Shown here piece after piece: positions 50,801-64,000 of a DNA stretch of 64,000 bases. The stretch is from positions 1,860,001-1,924,000 of the forward strand of contig OX424561.1 in NCBI GenBank assembly GCA_949152475.1, given 5' to 3'. The notes below the pieces were generated by a model that was not told the DNA's origin, did not search any database, and saw nothing but the letters and a program-made list of their open reading frames with translations. This DNA comes from Terebella lapidaria (lineage: Eukaryota; Annelida; Polychaeta; Terebellida; Terebellidae). Every line of letters begins with the position of its first letter. Positions within the stretch are counted from its first letter, which is position 1. Position numbers and translations under genes: made by a program.

Positions 50801-53800
50801 AACCTACTGATTAATAATTTCGGGGGGGGGGGGGGGGGGGAGTGTTTTTCTTCCATTTCGTGATACAGCCTCTATATTACTCTATATGTATATTCTCTAC
50901 TCCGCACCAGTCCTATGACATTCGTAATGTACCGGACGACCTGCTCAATCCCATCACTTCCTTGGGGTTGAACTTTGTCACCAGTACATAATTTCGTACC
51001 CAGTTCACCCCGTACCCACTCCATGCTGACATCTCGTACCCACTCGCGTATAAAACAATGTACGGTCCTGGAGAGCTCACAGCGGGCCTGACCACTCAAG
51101 TACACTCAAGTGCTCTCGAAAACCATCGACGACAATGTGTAATTACTCAGCAACAATCTTATATCATTTTTACGCGTTCAACAATTTAATGCACTGTATT
51201 AAAGACCGTGCATATATATATATAATGTGTGTACATGTTTGGTTTAACGTGTTCACTTGAGAATTCTTCGGCATAATTTTGCACTTCACAACCTACGAGC
51301 GCCAAACTTATTTACTATTTATAGCTACACTCTTGAAGCACACAAGAGACTGAACACTTTGATGAAACAATTAACGAGTATATTTTATGCCCAGCAATCT
51401 CAAAATTTTCAGACAAGTCACATGCACGGAACACAAATCCTACCGACACAATGTCATCAATACTCGATAGTTGTATTTATGAATAGGCCCAACTGGATTT
51501 ATACAGGAGGTATGTAGGCCTCCTATCATACGATATAATATATGGTATTGTTTAGAGAAATACACCCCCATTGTCATTACTGTTGTTTATATCATAAATC
51601 ATATCGGAGATGGAAATCGAGAAATCCGAATACTCTAGGCAAGCCCAAAATACACAAATCATATATAAACTATTACATTGTGTGGAAGTTCTGAAGTAGA
51701 TTATAAAATACGTATAATTGTGTCTTTGATATATACTGATGTATCATGATAAAACTACTAGAACCTTAAGAAAAAGGAGAAAGGGAAAAGGAAAAGCCTT
51801 ACAAACCAGATAACCTGTGTAGTTCCCCATAGAAACCAGAAACCCACGAAACAAATATATGGCTGTCAACTATCAACCTGAACTGAATGAGCCGCAGCCA
51901 TATCATAAGGACCACATATAGAGAGTCAAGACTAATAAATAAGTTGCTATCTTTGCCAGTGACATATATCACGACATCTCCTGCGAGTCTCTTTCATGCC
52001 CTCCACAGCATCCACATCTAGCCTACATGTACCGTCTCAGCGTTTGATCTAGATTTGCTGTCATATATCGACCGACGTATCTGGAATTTACCAAGAAAGT
52101 CTTGTTTGTGGCCCGCCTGTGTAAACATGTTGTGTTGTTGATCGTGTATTCAGTTATCACCGCCGGCGAAGTTCGATAGATCGTAAGCAACTTGTCCCTG
52201 TAAGGGGGAATTCTCGGGAATCGGCGGCGTACTTTCGTGATGTCACACGCGCGGACGGACAGACACACGCAGACAGGGATGATAACACACGGTCACTCGC
52301 GGCCACAGAGTAAATATTCACTGGAACTCACCAGTAGCCGGAGAGCCAAAGCTCACCCGGGATCAGAAAATGTGACGGACCGTATAGTAGTGATCTAGGC
52401 CTCCTGGTGGACGATAAACCCTTATCAGGAGCACCGCACTCTCACTGATATTTCACATATGCAATGTTCTAAATTCTACGAAACGTTGACAATGAACACT
52501 GCATGATATTGTATGATTGTGTCGTGATTGTTTATTTACTACGCACAGCAAAACCAATAGGCCGATAATGCAATCTTGCAGTGGGGGTATTATAGCAGCT
52601 AATGAAGGGGACTGTATGTCGCGAGGGTCTGGCTTTCCTTGATATGGGAGCTAGGCTGGGGTCCATGGAATTCGGAATTCAGAGCCTGACTCAATGAATA
52701 GGTCATACAATGTGGATACAAACAGGTCGTAGGCCTATTAATCTGGATCAGACCTGTTTTTCCTCACACACGAGTTGTAAGAATCAACAGTTTACAGTCC
52801 ATTAAAAAAGAGCGCCATAAAACAAGACGAGCTTTTCCTGTCGAGTACCTGATGATCAGTTCCTATGAGAACCGTGGGAGGATAGAAGCAAATAACAGTA
52901 GACACACATAGATGTCTATCCTATTAATAAGAACGCTTTGAAAGTTCGATAATTACATGAATAATTAACATGAAGTTGTTGTTAGGTTCAAAGCTCATCA
53001 TGACAGGATCATATCTACCCAAGTTATACAAAATATTAGTTTTCGAATGCACAAGTTCATCCAAAAAAATGTGTTCTGCTCGGTCTCATCAGAAGGAACT
53101 ATGACACTACAGGATAACCCTGGACATTGCTTGTATAGTTTGTTGTCATTCTGAGGTCACGATTTCACGAAGGAAGTTGTACGATCAAATTAGCACGTCG
53201 CGAGGTATACATTTGAGTAACCTTTGTGACATGTCGGGAGATCGATCGTGTCCATGTATGTCACACAGTGTGTATAGAGTGACCGGTCATTACTTATCGA
53301 TGAATATCCTCTTTTAGGAACAAAGGGAATTGCTGACCTCAGGTGATATATAAATCTATATTTGACATTCATGCAGACTCGAGGAGTGCTCTATAATTTC
53401 AGGACAGATCGAAGAAAACCTCGCCGAGCATGTGATATCAGCCGATCATTGCCCAGTGTGACGGACTGGTGACCGATTGTTGCGTCCTATGCCTGGCCTG
53501 GTGAGCGGTGTGATGGAGGGACGTGGTTTGTGGTCACCAAGTGACGGTCTCCGGTCAGTGACCCACACCCTGCGGCCGTGTGACCGGACAGTTACCATTG
53601 GTTACCAGCGGTTGCTAGGATTATGAGACAACCAGAGGCGACGGGGCGTTGTTCAGTAACAGTACCACGAACAGGATGTTATATCCTCGACATAGGTCAT
53701 CTTCTCCTGCTGTAGTGGTTACAGGAACTCGGCATCAAAATCATTTTCCGGAAGCCACAACATGTCAGCGGCTTACTGTCATAATTCTGGACAAAAAATA

Positions 53801-55820
53801 GGCTAACCTGCACCAAAATATACTTACATGTACTCTTTAATAACTGTTTTAATATCCTTGGTATACGAAGCCAGTAATATAGGCACACCCTTACAGTCAT
53901 ACAGGCTATGGTATATTTTTGTCGCCAGATAAATGAAAATAGCTAAGAAACAACTACTAAAAGTCCAGTGTTCTTCAACCACTCTGGGGTATATTTTATA
54001 GACACATGCACATCAAAATACTAAGGAAGCGCTGTAAAACCCGACCACATTGCCTTGTTTTATGGAGCAGTGAACTATTTCCATTCATGTTCCAAGAACT
54101 CAGTTGATACTCGAGGTCTATACCTATATTGTTTACAAAATTACATAAATGAAGTACTTTTGTGAAAGTATCATTGATTGATCCATGTACTCCATATACT
54201 TTTGTGAAAGTATCATTGATTGATCCATGTACTCCATATACTTTTGTGAAAGTATCATTGATTGATCCAGGTACTCCATTATATCTAACCACGCACATGT
54301 AAACTATGAACGTGCTAAATTAGTACATCACATGAGTACAAGTAATCCATAACAAAAATCATCAGAAATTGTTATTTGTTTGTTATTATAACATTGTATA
54401 TAATAGCTGTCCGAAATAAATTAGACTTTGACTTTACTATTGTCTGACACGAATATCTCTGACAGTAGACTACAAGCCTAGTCCCTCAATCAGATCCCCA
54501 TAAAAGAATATTGGGTTCTTCCTTAATCGCGATCATGCTTTAGGCCCTATCAAATGAAATGACTGGATACGTTCAGGAAATCAGGGGGACATTGGTTTGT
54601 CACAGGGGATATACCGGTAGACCGGCACCGTCAGCTTTACCACCACTGTTCCTGACTAGAGGCTTTTGGTCTATTCTCGACGTGAGAGCTGATGTCCGGC
54701 GTCATGATTGATTCCATCAAAAATTTTAAAATCCATCAAAGTTGTTTCTAAATTTAACTGCATGATTCTAGCAACCTTTGAAAATGGTAGTGCGCGGCCC
54801 TTCCTGCGTCGTGAGTGAGGTGAGGTGAGGTGTATGAAAGCTACACTGTCTGTATTGTAAACACACCAGACCGAGTCACACACGTCATTGAAGTCACCTG
54901 CACGTACGCTACCTGTAAGTTCTGAAAACCCGCGGTAAATTGTAACCAAGCCAGGAATCATGTAACCGTGCTTACTGAGGCATTTGTGTTTAGTACATAA
55001 TGGACTAGAAATTCATCCTCCATTGTTGACTTGGAGAATTCATGCAGGCTGCAAATGTTGGGATTTCCATTCTACGCACACGTTTCACTGGAATTTTGTA
55101 CTTATTGGCTGGAATCAGTTGTTACCATTGTTTCACTCATATCAGTGTTGGACGTGTTTTGTCGGAGTGTGACAGAGTAGAAAGACAAGCTGGTCGTCGA
55201 ATCACTTAGCAAGCTATCAGAAATGCATAATGGGAAACGTAATACATAGATGTAAATACCAATCATTTATCTACGGAAGCATATTGCTTCCATATCAAGC
55301 TTTTTAAGGTTAAAATTTCGAGATGGTAACTCAAATTTTTCAGATAATAACTCGAATTCTCGAGATAATATATCAAACTTGACTCCAGTCGCAGCTTTTA
55401 TGTATTTCGCGAGAGGGAAAGTGCTGATGCAGAATTTTATACACGTCGTATATTGGGGACAGTATTAAAGTCCCGGTAGTCGTACGGTCTGTAGCCTCGA
55501 TCGAACTCCGAGTCGATAAACATGGTGGCATTTCGTCATTCTGATATCAATAATCTCAAGGTACCAATAAAGATCATTTCAAGGTAATAAAGATCATTTC
55601 AGGGTAATCTCAAGGTACCAATAAAGATCATTTTAAAGGTTGAAATTTCGAGATGATAACTCAACATTTTCAGATAATAACTCGAATTTTCGAGATGATA
55701 TAAATTTCAACGATACCAGCTCAAAATTTTGAAATGTTGAATTGTTGTACGTTTAATTGCAGATGGATTTCAATAACGTGATTTCATTTATATGTGGTGT
55801 TCATAGACCTAGATCAGAAA
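44880..55820. other. Gene-poor region upstream of the ZFP36-like gene
   Basis: Eleven kilobases without a supported gene. AT-rich sequence is punctuated by GC-richer islands: 45784-46140 (1.1 kb upstream of the TATA box), 47140-47480, 52020-52300 and 53440-53660. These could be enhancers of the ZFP36-like gene, which is inference only. Other items are a run of about 20 G (50822-50841), a 42-bp tandem repeat (54156-54279), GTACCCACTC repeated three times near 51000, and the TCGAGATAATAACTCG family at 55310-55740. ORFs of 60-100 codons here have no family resemblance that I can see. Confidence 0.5.
54156..54279. repeat. 42-bp tandem repeat, three copies
   Basis: The unit contains TTTGTGAAAGTATCATTGAT and repeats three times almost without change. 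The reading frame on the minus strand stays open only because 42 is divisible by three; nothing else supports coding. Confidence 0.9.
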
Positions 55821-58100
55821 CATATCAGAAAAAATTAGCCCAATGGGCTAGAAAGGTTACCGGAGAAATATACAGAGTTAAGCAGAGAAAGTTGGAGGTC
55901 AAATTCAAGGTGACCACTGAAATCGCCATATCTCTAACCTTGAAAATGGGATCAAAGGTTAAATTCTAGATCACCAAACTATTCAGCATACATCATTTCC
56001 TATATGTTCACTATGGACCCCTAAGCTGTAAATTTGATAATAAGCGAGATATAAGCCATTTTGTAATGACTTTGAAAATAAAATGACTGACCTTGAAATT
56101 TAGGTCAAAGGTCAAACTCAATATCATTAAAATATTCAGAATATCTCATTTCCTATATGTTCACAATTGATTCCTAACTAGATCACTAGAATATTCAGCA
56201 TATATCATTTCCGATATGTTCACAATTGATTCCTAAGCTGTAAAGTCGCTAAGAAGCAAGATATTGGCCATTTTGTCCTGTGACCTTGAAAATGAGGTCA
56301 AAGGTCAAATTCAAGGTCACTAGAATATTCAGCATATATCATTTCCTATATGTTCACAATTGATTCCTAAGCTGAAAAGTCGATAATAAGCGAGATATTA
56401 GCAATTTTGTCCTGTGACCTTGGAAATGAGGTCAAAGGTCAAATTCAAGGTCATGAGAATATTCAGCATATATCATTTCCTATATGTTCACAATTGATTC
56501 CTAAGCTGTAAAGTCGATAATAAGCGAGATATTAGCCATTTTGTCATGTGACCTTGAAAATGAGGTCAAAGGTCAAATTCAAGGTCATGAGAATTTTCAG
56601 CATATATCATTTCCTATATGTTCACAATTGATTCCTGAGCTGTAAAGTCGCTAATAAGAAAGATATTGGCCATTTTGTCCTGTTGACCTTGAAAATGAGG
56701 TCAAAAGTCAAATTCAAGGTCACTAGAATATTCAGCATATATCATTTCCTATATGTTCACAATTGATTCCTAAGCTGTAAAGTCGCTAATAAGCAAGATA
56801 TTGGCCATTTTGTCCTGTGACCTTGAAAATGAGGTCAAAGGTCAAATTCAAGGTCACGAGAATATTCAGCATATATCATTTCCTATATGTTCACAATTAA
56901 TTCCCCCTAAACTGTAAAGTCGATAATAAGCAAGATATTAGCCATTTTGTCCTGTTGACCTTGAAAATGAGGTCAAAAGTCAAATTCAAGGTCACGAGAA
57001 TATTCAGCATATATCATTTCCTATATGTTCACAATTGATTCCTAAGCTGTAAAGTAGCTAATAAGCAAGATATTGGCAATTTTGTCCCGTGACCTTGAAA
57101 ATGAGGTCAAAGGTCAAATTCAAGGTCATGAGAATTTTCAGCATATATCATTTCCTATATGTTCACAATTGATTCCTAAGCTGTAAAGTCGCTAATAAGC
57201 AAGATATTGGCCATTTTGTCCTGTGACCTTGAAAATGAGGTCAAAGGTCAAATTCAAGGTCACGAGAATATTCAGCATATATCATTTCCTATATGTTCAC
57301 AATTGATTCCTAAGCTGTAAAGTCGATAATAAGCGAGATATTAGCAAATTTGTCCTGTGACCTTGGAAATGAGGTCAAAGGTCAAATTCAAGGTCATGAG
57401 AATATTCAGCATATATCATTTCCTATATGTTCACAATTGATTCCTAAGCTGTAAAGTCGATAATAAGCAAGATATTAGCCATTTTGTCATGTGACCTTGA
57501 AAATGAGGTCAAAGGTCAAATTCAGGGTCATGAGAATTTTCAGCATATATCATTTCCTATATGTTCACAATTGATTCCTAAGCTGTAAAATCGATAATGA
57601 GCGAGATATTAGCCATTTTGTCATGTGACCTTGAAAATGAGGTCAAAAGTCAAATTCAAGGTCATGAGAATTTTCAGCATGTATCATTTCCTATATGTTC
57701 ACAATTGATTCCTAAGCTGTAAAGTAGCTAATAAGCAAGATATTGGCAATTTTGTCCTATGACCTTGAAAATGAGGTCAAATTCAAGGTCATGAGAATTT
57801 TCAGCATATATCATTTCCTATATGTTCACAATTGATTCCTAAGCTGTAAAGTCGCTAATAAGCAAGATATTGGCCATTTTGTCCTGTGACCTTGGAAATG
57901 AGGTCAAAGGTCAAATTCAAGGTCACGAGAATATTCAGCATATATCATTTCCTATATGTTCACAATTGATTCCTAAGCTGTAAAGTCGATAATAAGCGAG
58001 ATATTAGCAATTTTGTACTGTGACCTTGGAAATGAGGTCAAAGGTCAAATTCAAGGTCACAAAAATATTCAGCATATATCCTTTCCTATATGTTCACAAT

Positions 58101-58325
58101 GAGGGTCCTGTTTGCCACCAGGATCGCCACCATGTAATTCGGGTATAGATAAACCATAGGAACAGTCTACTGTGCCATATACGTACAAAAACGTAATGAT
58201 GTTACATTAAATTTTTACTTGTTTGTTTTTGCATAATGTGGACAATGGACATGACGTTTCTTGTACTTCTTGGGCATAATAGACTGTTTCATAGCCCCAA
58301 AAGCACATGGCATCAGCAGGTACCC
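58101..58325. mobile_element. Small insert in the satellite, first copy
   Basis: A 225-bp sequence unrelated to the satellite begins GAGGGTCCTGTTTGCC and ends GGTACCCCA, splitting one unit at CACAAT|TGATTCC. The ends form a weak imperfect inverted repeat (TGAGGGTCCTG against TGGGGTACCTG), so it may be a MITE. An almost identical copy is at 58858-59082. Confidence 0.7.
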
Positions 58326-58857
58326 CATTGATTCCTAAACTGTAAAGTCGATAATAAGCGAGATAATAGCCATTTTGTTATGTGACCTTGAAAATGAGGT
58401 CAAAGGTCAAATTCAAGGTCACGAGAATATTCAGCATATATCATTTCCTATATGTTCACAATTGATTCCTAAGCTGTAAAGTAGCTAATAAGCAAGATAT
58501 TGGCAATTTTGTCCTGTGACCTTGAAAATGAGGTCAAATTCAAGGTCATGAGAATTTTCAGCATATATCATTTCCTATATGTTCACAATTGATTCCTAAG
58601 CTGAAAAGTCGATAATAAGCAAGATATTGGCCATTTTGTCCTGTGACCTTGGAAATGAGGTCAAAGGTCAAATTCAAGGTCACGAGAATATTCAGCATAT
58701 ATCATTTCCTATATGTTCACAATTGATTCCTAAGCTGTAAAGTCGATAATAAGCGAGATATTAGCAATTTTGTACTCTGACCTTGGAAATGAGGTCAAAG
58801 GTCAAATTCAAGGTCACAAAAATATTCAGCATATATCCTTTCCTATATGTTCACAAT

Positions 58858-59082
58858 GAGGGTCCTGTTTGCCACCAGGATCGCCACCATGTAATTCGGG
58901 TATAGATCAACCATAGGAACAGTCTACTGTGCCATATACGTACAAAAACGTAATGATGTTACATTAAATTTTTGCTTGTTTGTTTTTGCATAATGCGGAC
59001 AATGGACATGACGTTTCTTGTACTTCTTGGGCATAATAGACTGTTTCATAGCCCCAAAAGCACATGGCATCAGCAGGTACCC
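58858..59082. mobile_element. Small insert in the satellite, second copy
   Basis: Same 225-bp sequence as at 58101-58325 with only about two base differences, sitting at the same point of the satellite unit, 757 bp further on. The satellite between and after them is also nearly the same, so one 757-bp block has been duplicated. Confidence 0.85.
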
Positions 59083-60414
59083 CATTGATTCCTAAACTGT
59101 AAAGTCGATAATAAGCGAGATAATAGCCATTTTGTTATGTGACCTTGAAAATGAGGTCAAAGGTCAAATTCAAGGTCACGAGAATATTCAGCATATATCA
59201 TTTCCTATATGTTCACAATTGATTCCTAAGCTGTAAAGTCGATAATAAGCGAGATATTAGTCATTTTGTCCTGTGACCTTGAAAATGAGGTCAAAGGTCA
59301 AATTCAAGGTCGCGAGAATATTCAGCATATATCATTTCCTATATGTCCACAATTCATTCCTAGTCTCTAATTTCAATATTAAGTGAGATATTAGGCTTAA
59401 TGTGTCCCATTATAAAGCATAGGAAAATTTAACATGGGAAAGTCACATTTGGGCCGAGTTAGGGCCCAAAATGGCCCACTTCAAGCGATTCAAGGGCAAC
59501 AAAATTTATACATGTCACAGGGGTACATATGAGGAGTGTTTTTCATCAATAAGAAAAAAAAGTTACTGAACAGATTTTGAGAAAACGACCGTCAAAGTCC
59601 AAAATTGGCCATTTTTCGACGAAAACGGCCGCTCTGACCTTGAAACCAAGGTCAGAGGTCAAATTCAAGGTCACGACAATATTCAGCATATATCATTTCC
59701 TATATGTCCACAATTGATTCCTAGTCTCTAATCTCAATATTAAGTGAGATATTAGGCTTTAATGTGTCCCATTATAAAGCATAGGAGAATTTAACATGGG
59801 AAAGTCCCATTTGGGCCGAGTTTGGGCCCAAAATGGCCCACTTCGAGCGATTCAAGGGCAACGAAATTTATACATGTCACAGGGGTACATATGAGGAGTG
59901 TTATGCATCAATAAAAAAAAAAGTTACTGAACAGATTTTGAGAAAACGACCGCCAAAGTCCAAAATTTACCGTTTTTCGACGAAAACGGCCGCCATTTTG
60001 AAAAAAAATGCGAAAATCAAAAAACTAAAAAATACCTCCCTCTCGAAATATTTTGAGGCATTTTTGTGCAAAATTTCAGAAAAATTCGATCGTAAACTTT
60101 AAAGATAAAATTGTTGACGGACTACGACGACGACGACGGACGACGACGGAAGACGAGGCCGGACGCATCCCCATGCCAATAGGTTACGGACCATCAAAAC
60201 CATTCTATTCATCTATCCATTCTATCCATGGCCACTGTAACCAAACACCCGTCTATAAAATAGGGGTTCTAGAATATCTATAAGAAAACGTTCATCGTAC
60301 ATGTATATATGGCTGGGTGTTTTTATACCCTTAATGTAAGTGTTACCAGAAATCTATACGATAAATGGGTTTCCTTAGTTATAAGGTGTTTTTTATCGGA
60401 TATGGTTAGCGAGA

Positions 60415-61910
60415 ATTTTAGGTTACCGCACCTATGGTCCGATAACCTATTGCCATGGCGTTGCGTCCGTCCGTCCGTCCGTCCGTCGTCGTCGTCCGTC
60501 CACATTTTTATCTTTAAAGTTTACGGTCCAATCTTTTCTGAAAATTTGGGCAAAGATACCTTGAAATAATTCGAGAAGGAGGTATTTTTTGTTTTTTTTA
60601 TTTTGATTTTTTTTCAAAATGGCGGCCGTTTTCGTCGAAAAATGGTCAATTTTGAACTTTGTCGGCCATTTTCTCGAAAACTGTCTGATCAAATTTGAGA
60701 TTTTTGTTTCAAAAGATTCTCCTTATGTACCTCTGTGATGTGTGTAAGTTTGGTTGCCCTTGAATCGCCGGTATGCGTATGGCGGCCATTTTGAATTTTC
60801 AACAGGTCGACGGAAAAATATTTTTGGCCCAAATCGCATTACTATCCATTTTGGGCCATTTCTAGACAAAAAAAATCTTGTTCACTCTGAAATTTTTTTT
60901 GGACTTTTGGCACCTTTTTCCTTCATAATGGGAGCTGCCAGGACTCTACTCCTAGAACGCCTGAAGATAGAGCTTAGAAATTGGCACTTTCAAATGGGAA
61001 GTCATATATGGCAACTTGTGTGGTGACCTTGAATTTGACCTTGGATGACCTTGAAAGGTCAAAACAGCCATTTTTGGGTCGAAAAATGCCCAAATTTGCA
61101 CCTTGTTTGTCTTTTCTCGAAAACTGTCTGATCAGTTTTGAGATTTTTGTTTCCAAAGATTCTCCTTATGTACCCTCATGATGTGTATAAGTTTTGTTGC
61201 CCTTGAATCGCCGATCTCCGTGTGGCAGCCATTTTTAATTTTTGACGAGTCGGCGAAAAAAAAATTTTTCATTACTATCCATTTTGCACCCTTTGAAAAA
61301 AATTCTGGACTTAGCTACCATTATGAAGTGAAAAATTCCTGAAAATTCTCTGTCAGGACTGTACTCATAGAACACTTAAAGATACAGCTTAGAAATTGGC
61401 ACTTTCAAATGGGAAGTCACATATGGCGATTTGTGTGGTGACCTTGAATTTGACCTTCGATGACCTTGAAAGGTCAAAACAGCCATTTTGGGGTAAAAAA
61501 AATGCCCAGATTTGCCTCTATGGATGAAATGCTTGCAGATAGAGCTCATGTTTGCATTATGAACATATAGGAAGACATATATGGCACAACTAATGATGAC
61601 CTTGAACTTGACGTCAGATGACCTTGAGTGCCAAATGTCTGACTCGTTATGTGTAAATTGACCTGAGCGGCCTGAACGACTCCACCCAGATAAAGCTTTG
61701 TATTATGAACATATAGAATATCAAATGTCGCACACATACATGTAATGGTGACAGCGAAGTTCACACGGATGACCTTGATTGGTAAATCTCAAGGTCATAT
61801 GTTCACACTGCGAACCTTGATTGGTCAATCTCAAGGTCTGTTACCTGCCAATGCTGCCATGGCCAAACCAAAATTGTCCGGTAACCTGTCTTAGCCTTTG
61901 GGCTAATTTT
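60415..61910 (+). mobile_element. Helentron-like (HINE) element, forward copy without the 134-bp satellite
   Basis: Begins TTTTAGGTTACCGCACC, then a (CCGT)n/(CGT)n microsatellite at 60464-60500, then a core of about 420-bp repeats (two copies, from about 60700 and 61150), and ends CCGGTAACCTGTC followed by the hairpin TTAGCCTTTGGGCTAA (61890-61905). It is the clearest reference for the family because no other element interrupts it. Confidence 0.68.
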
Positions 61911-64000
61911 TTCATCAGCGAGAGAGGGTGATTGTAATACTGGCCTAATATACTCGGTATAATGACGTAATGACGCCACAATGATTTGATTGATAGGCCT
62001 ATGTTTACCAGCAGAAACCCATAAGCGATTTCTTACGGGTTTCTGATACCAGGGATCGGTACATGTAGCCGTTTACTACTCTGCAAAGTTTTATTATGTA
62101 AAATACTAGCCTGAAACGAATATATTTTGACCGGAATTAATATGACAGGAGCAAGTAACACAAAAAACACCACTTTAGCCAATTTTCCAGTGAATATCCA
62201 ATATCTACTCGGAAACATATAATAATATTTCTTTATGACAAAAACAAAAACAACAATTTACACATTACTATTATCTGTTCCTGTACCATGGGCTTGGGTG
62301 GCACTTATTTCAGATGTGACATACATTTCAAAATTTCGGTGGTAAATCCCCTTTTTGTGAGTACGGATATGTCAATTATGTAGACTAATTACATGTGTCT
62401 GAAAATAGGCAGCGGAAACCGGACATCCAGCAAGTCTGTCACTGCATTAAACATGTACATGATCAGATATAATGACTCTTGTGTGAAAAAAGTTCCTAAA
62501 AAGTCAAAACTTCATGAGACATCCTCCTATTGATGATAAATTTGGAAAGTATGTTAAGTATGTAGGTTATAGTATGATATATGAACTGCCACAAACTTTA
62601 TGCGAGTCAATGATGATGATTAAAAACTGTTTCTTGAATGAACAATGATTTTTTACAGCGAACTTCCGAGAACCTTCGGCATGTGTCTCTGAAGGGAATA
62701 TACTATTGGGACCAAATTCTCGACCTGTATCCTTGCCGACAAAAGTCACGGATACAGCGTATCGTGCTACACATGTATGTATTTCTCTCTGTTTTATCAG
62801 CAACAAAATCCTCAAATGTGCAAGAATAACCCCTGAAAACAACTCTTTATCATGTTTAATGTTTGTTTTCCGATATCACAATGATAAGACTAAAAAATTC
62901 TTACACATATGATGATGTCAAGACAACCTATTGATATATTCAGTGACATTTTAAAAGTTTTGCCGAGCCGTGTATGTCCACGAGCACTGGCACGTCTCCA
63001 AGTCGACAAGGTTCCGGAAACTACGGAAGCTGCTCTTTTCAGCTGGAGTTTTTTTTATGCTCGAACTTTTGTCAGGGGCCTTTGGATAAATAATGACATT
63101 GTAGATAGTGAAGGAAAGAAAACAATGACCTAGATGGCAAAAGATATATAGTGCTATGGCCGTAGTCGGAAACACACTACGTCATACCATATTTGGTAAA
63201 GTTCTGCTAGTAGTGAATCTATTTGGAAGAGAATTTTGTGGGATGAATAACTTTAATCCTCAGCGTAACCACGGGTGATCTCAATTCCTCGACACAATTG
63301 ACTTTCTGCAAAGTTCTCAACAGAAAAGGAGAAAGAAATAACTTCATTTATATGATTAGATCCATGATTATGTGTATGAAAATGAACATATTTGAAAATA
63401 AAAACAATATTAAATATTGATAATGTGTTTTTCGACTAAGTTTTTTTTTTTTTAAAAAAACAGTTGTTTCTGTTTGCCGAGACGTCACAGTCCGGAAATG
63501 GTCTCGATGGGGGGAGGTCAAACAATCTTGCGCAACACATCACAGGCGCTAAGTCGTCTGGAACCGGTTACTTATGAGTTGGGCCACTGAGTCACATCAC
63601 GTTACGATGTATATTATCATAGCTGGACTTTAGTTTTTGGTCAAAGTTCCTATAGTATCAAGCTATATTTATAACATGAATATCAAAGATATGTGATATA
63701 GTGACGCGATGCGACTTTTCACATGCACAAGCGGACCCAGATCTGCTGATAACGCCATATCTATAGAGGACGGTATTTGATGCGTCATTCTATCAATGAT
63801 ATAATACACATATCTACCATACATGGGGCCGGGGGTGGGTGGGGTGGGGGTACGGTCTGTCTAACGTGACTCTACATGGCGAGTAAATAAATGTCAAGTT
63901 CTTTGTAAATATAGCGACGACAACACTTGTAAGTGTGTGGTTAGTCTATGTAACTTGTGCACTTCGAGCAGATAATATGGGCCAGCATTTTGCCAAATAT
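61910..64000. other. Terminal region with nothing recognised
   Basis: AT-rich sequence with small open frames only (for example 62909-63133, 74 codons, and 62567-62842 on the minus strand), none with a splice pattern or motif I can support. A poly-T/poly-A palindrome lies at 63439-63461, and a GC-richer patch at 63470-63590. Confidence 0.4.

Larger units (their letters stand above)
55960..59370. repeat. 134-bp satellite array, about 24-25 units
   Basis: The unit carries GACCTTGAAAATGAGGTCAA, TTCAGCATATATCATTTCC, ATGTTCACAATTGATTCC and AAGTCGATAATAAGCGAG. The spacing between successive CACAATTGATTCC words is 134 bp. Units differ by a few bases, with alternating types (GCGAGATATTAG versus GCAAGATATTGG) that hint at a higher-order pattern. 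Two units are interrupted by the same 225-bp insert. Confidence 0.95.
55828..60197 (-). mobile_element. Helentron-like (HINE) element, reverse copy, expanded by a large satellite
   Basis: Read on the minus strand it begins near 60197 with GGTCCGTAACCTATTGGCATGG, has an ACGG/CGA-rich microsatellite (60118-60150), then family-specific unique sequence (a 368-bp internal duplication, about 59470 and 59838), a long satellite (55960-59370), and ends CCGGTAACCTTTC and the hairpin TAGCCCATTGGGCTA (55834-55848). Short ORFs such as 59833-60102 run through repeat sequence and are not genes. Confidence 0.65.

Noticed and set aside
50872..51105. 77-codon minus-strand ORF resembling an exon
   Set aside because: The segment contains a short CGTACCCACTC-type repeat, no convincing splice sites and no family resemblance.
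55960..59370. CRISPR-like regular array
   Set aside because: The whole 134-bp unit repeats with no unique spacers, and the context is a eukaryotic mobile element; it is a satellite.
59833..60283. Small ORFs with Lys-rich products (89 and 76 codons)
   Set aside because: They run through the unique arm of a non-autonomous repeat, and the equivalent frame in sister copies is broken.
62909..63133. 74-codon ORF near the window end
   Set aside because: No motif, no splice partners; length is within chance expectation for AT-rich DNA.

Overview
The window is animal genomic DNA: genes are split by many introns with GT..AG borders, coding islands are GC-richer than the AT-rich spacers, and repeats are abundant. 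The repeats (tandem arrays carried inside rolling-circle-type elements, the 'disturbed-gradient' GGTCAAAGGTCAAATTC family) and an invertebrate-type LRR-Roc-COR-TIR gene suggest a marine invertebrate, most likely a spiralian such as a mollusc. That placement is inference; nothing in the sequence names the species.

Four protein genes can be supported. (1) About 856-15080, plus strand: a ROCO-family gene of at least 34 exons, about 1,834 codons in this window, with an N-terminal helical region, leucine-rich repeats interrupted by an EF-hand-like exon, a Roc GTPase, COR, two tandem TIR domains and a long C-terminal region. (2) 28768-23488, minus strand: an eight-exon gene read as NEPRO (nucleolus and neural progenitor protein), 785 aa, carrying a 14-copy 18-residue repeat. 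(3) 32382-36623, plus strand: ZFPL1, six exons, 326 aa, complete and very well conserved. (4) 44538-42818, minus strand: a tristetraprolin/ZFP36-type mRNA-decay factor, two exons, 398 aa, with TATA, CCAAT and CRE motifs upstream. The four do not form a pathway; they are neighbours only.

Layout: 1-855 repeat remnant and undefined sequence; 856-16150 ROCO gene and its 3' UTR; 16150-23300 repeat-rich spacer (foldback, Helitron, two tandem Helentron-like elements with nested insertions); 23300-28800 NEPRO with a Helitron in intron 2 and a TIR element in intron 7; 28800-32100 spacer with a strong palindrome; 32100-39140 ZFPL1 with a 625-bp foldback in intron 1 and a 1.5-kb TIR element in the probable 3' UTR; 39360-41600 two more TIR elements; 41860-44710 ZFP36-like gene; 44720-55820 an 11-kb gene-poor region; 55828-61910 two Helentron-like elements, one swollen by a 134-bp satellite of about 25 copies; 61910-64000 nothing recognised.

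Exon borders were read by eye from splice consensus, phase continuity and family resemblance. The phases agree across every junction given, which is the main internal check. No RNA genes, CRISPR arrays or viral genes were found.
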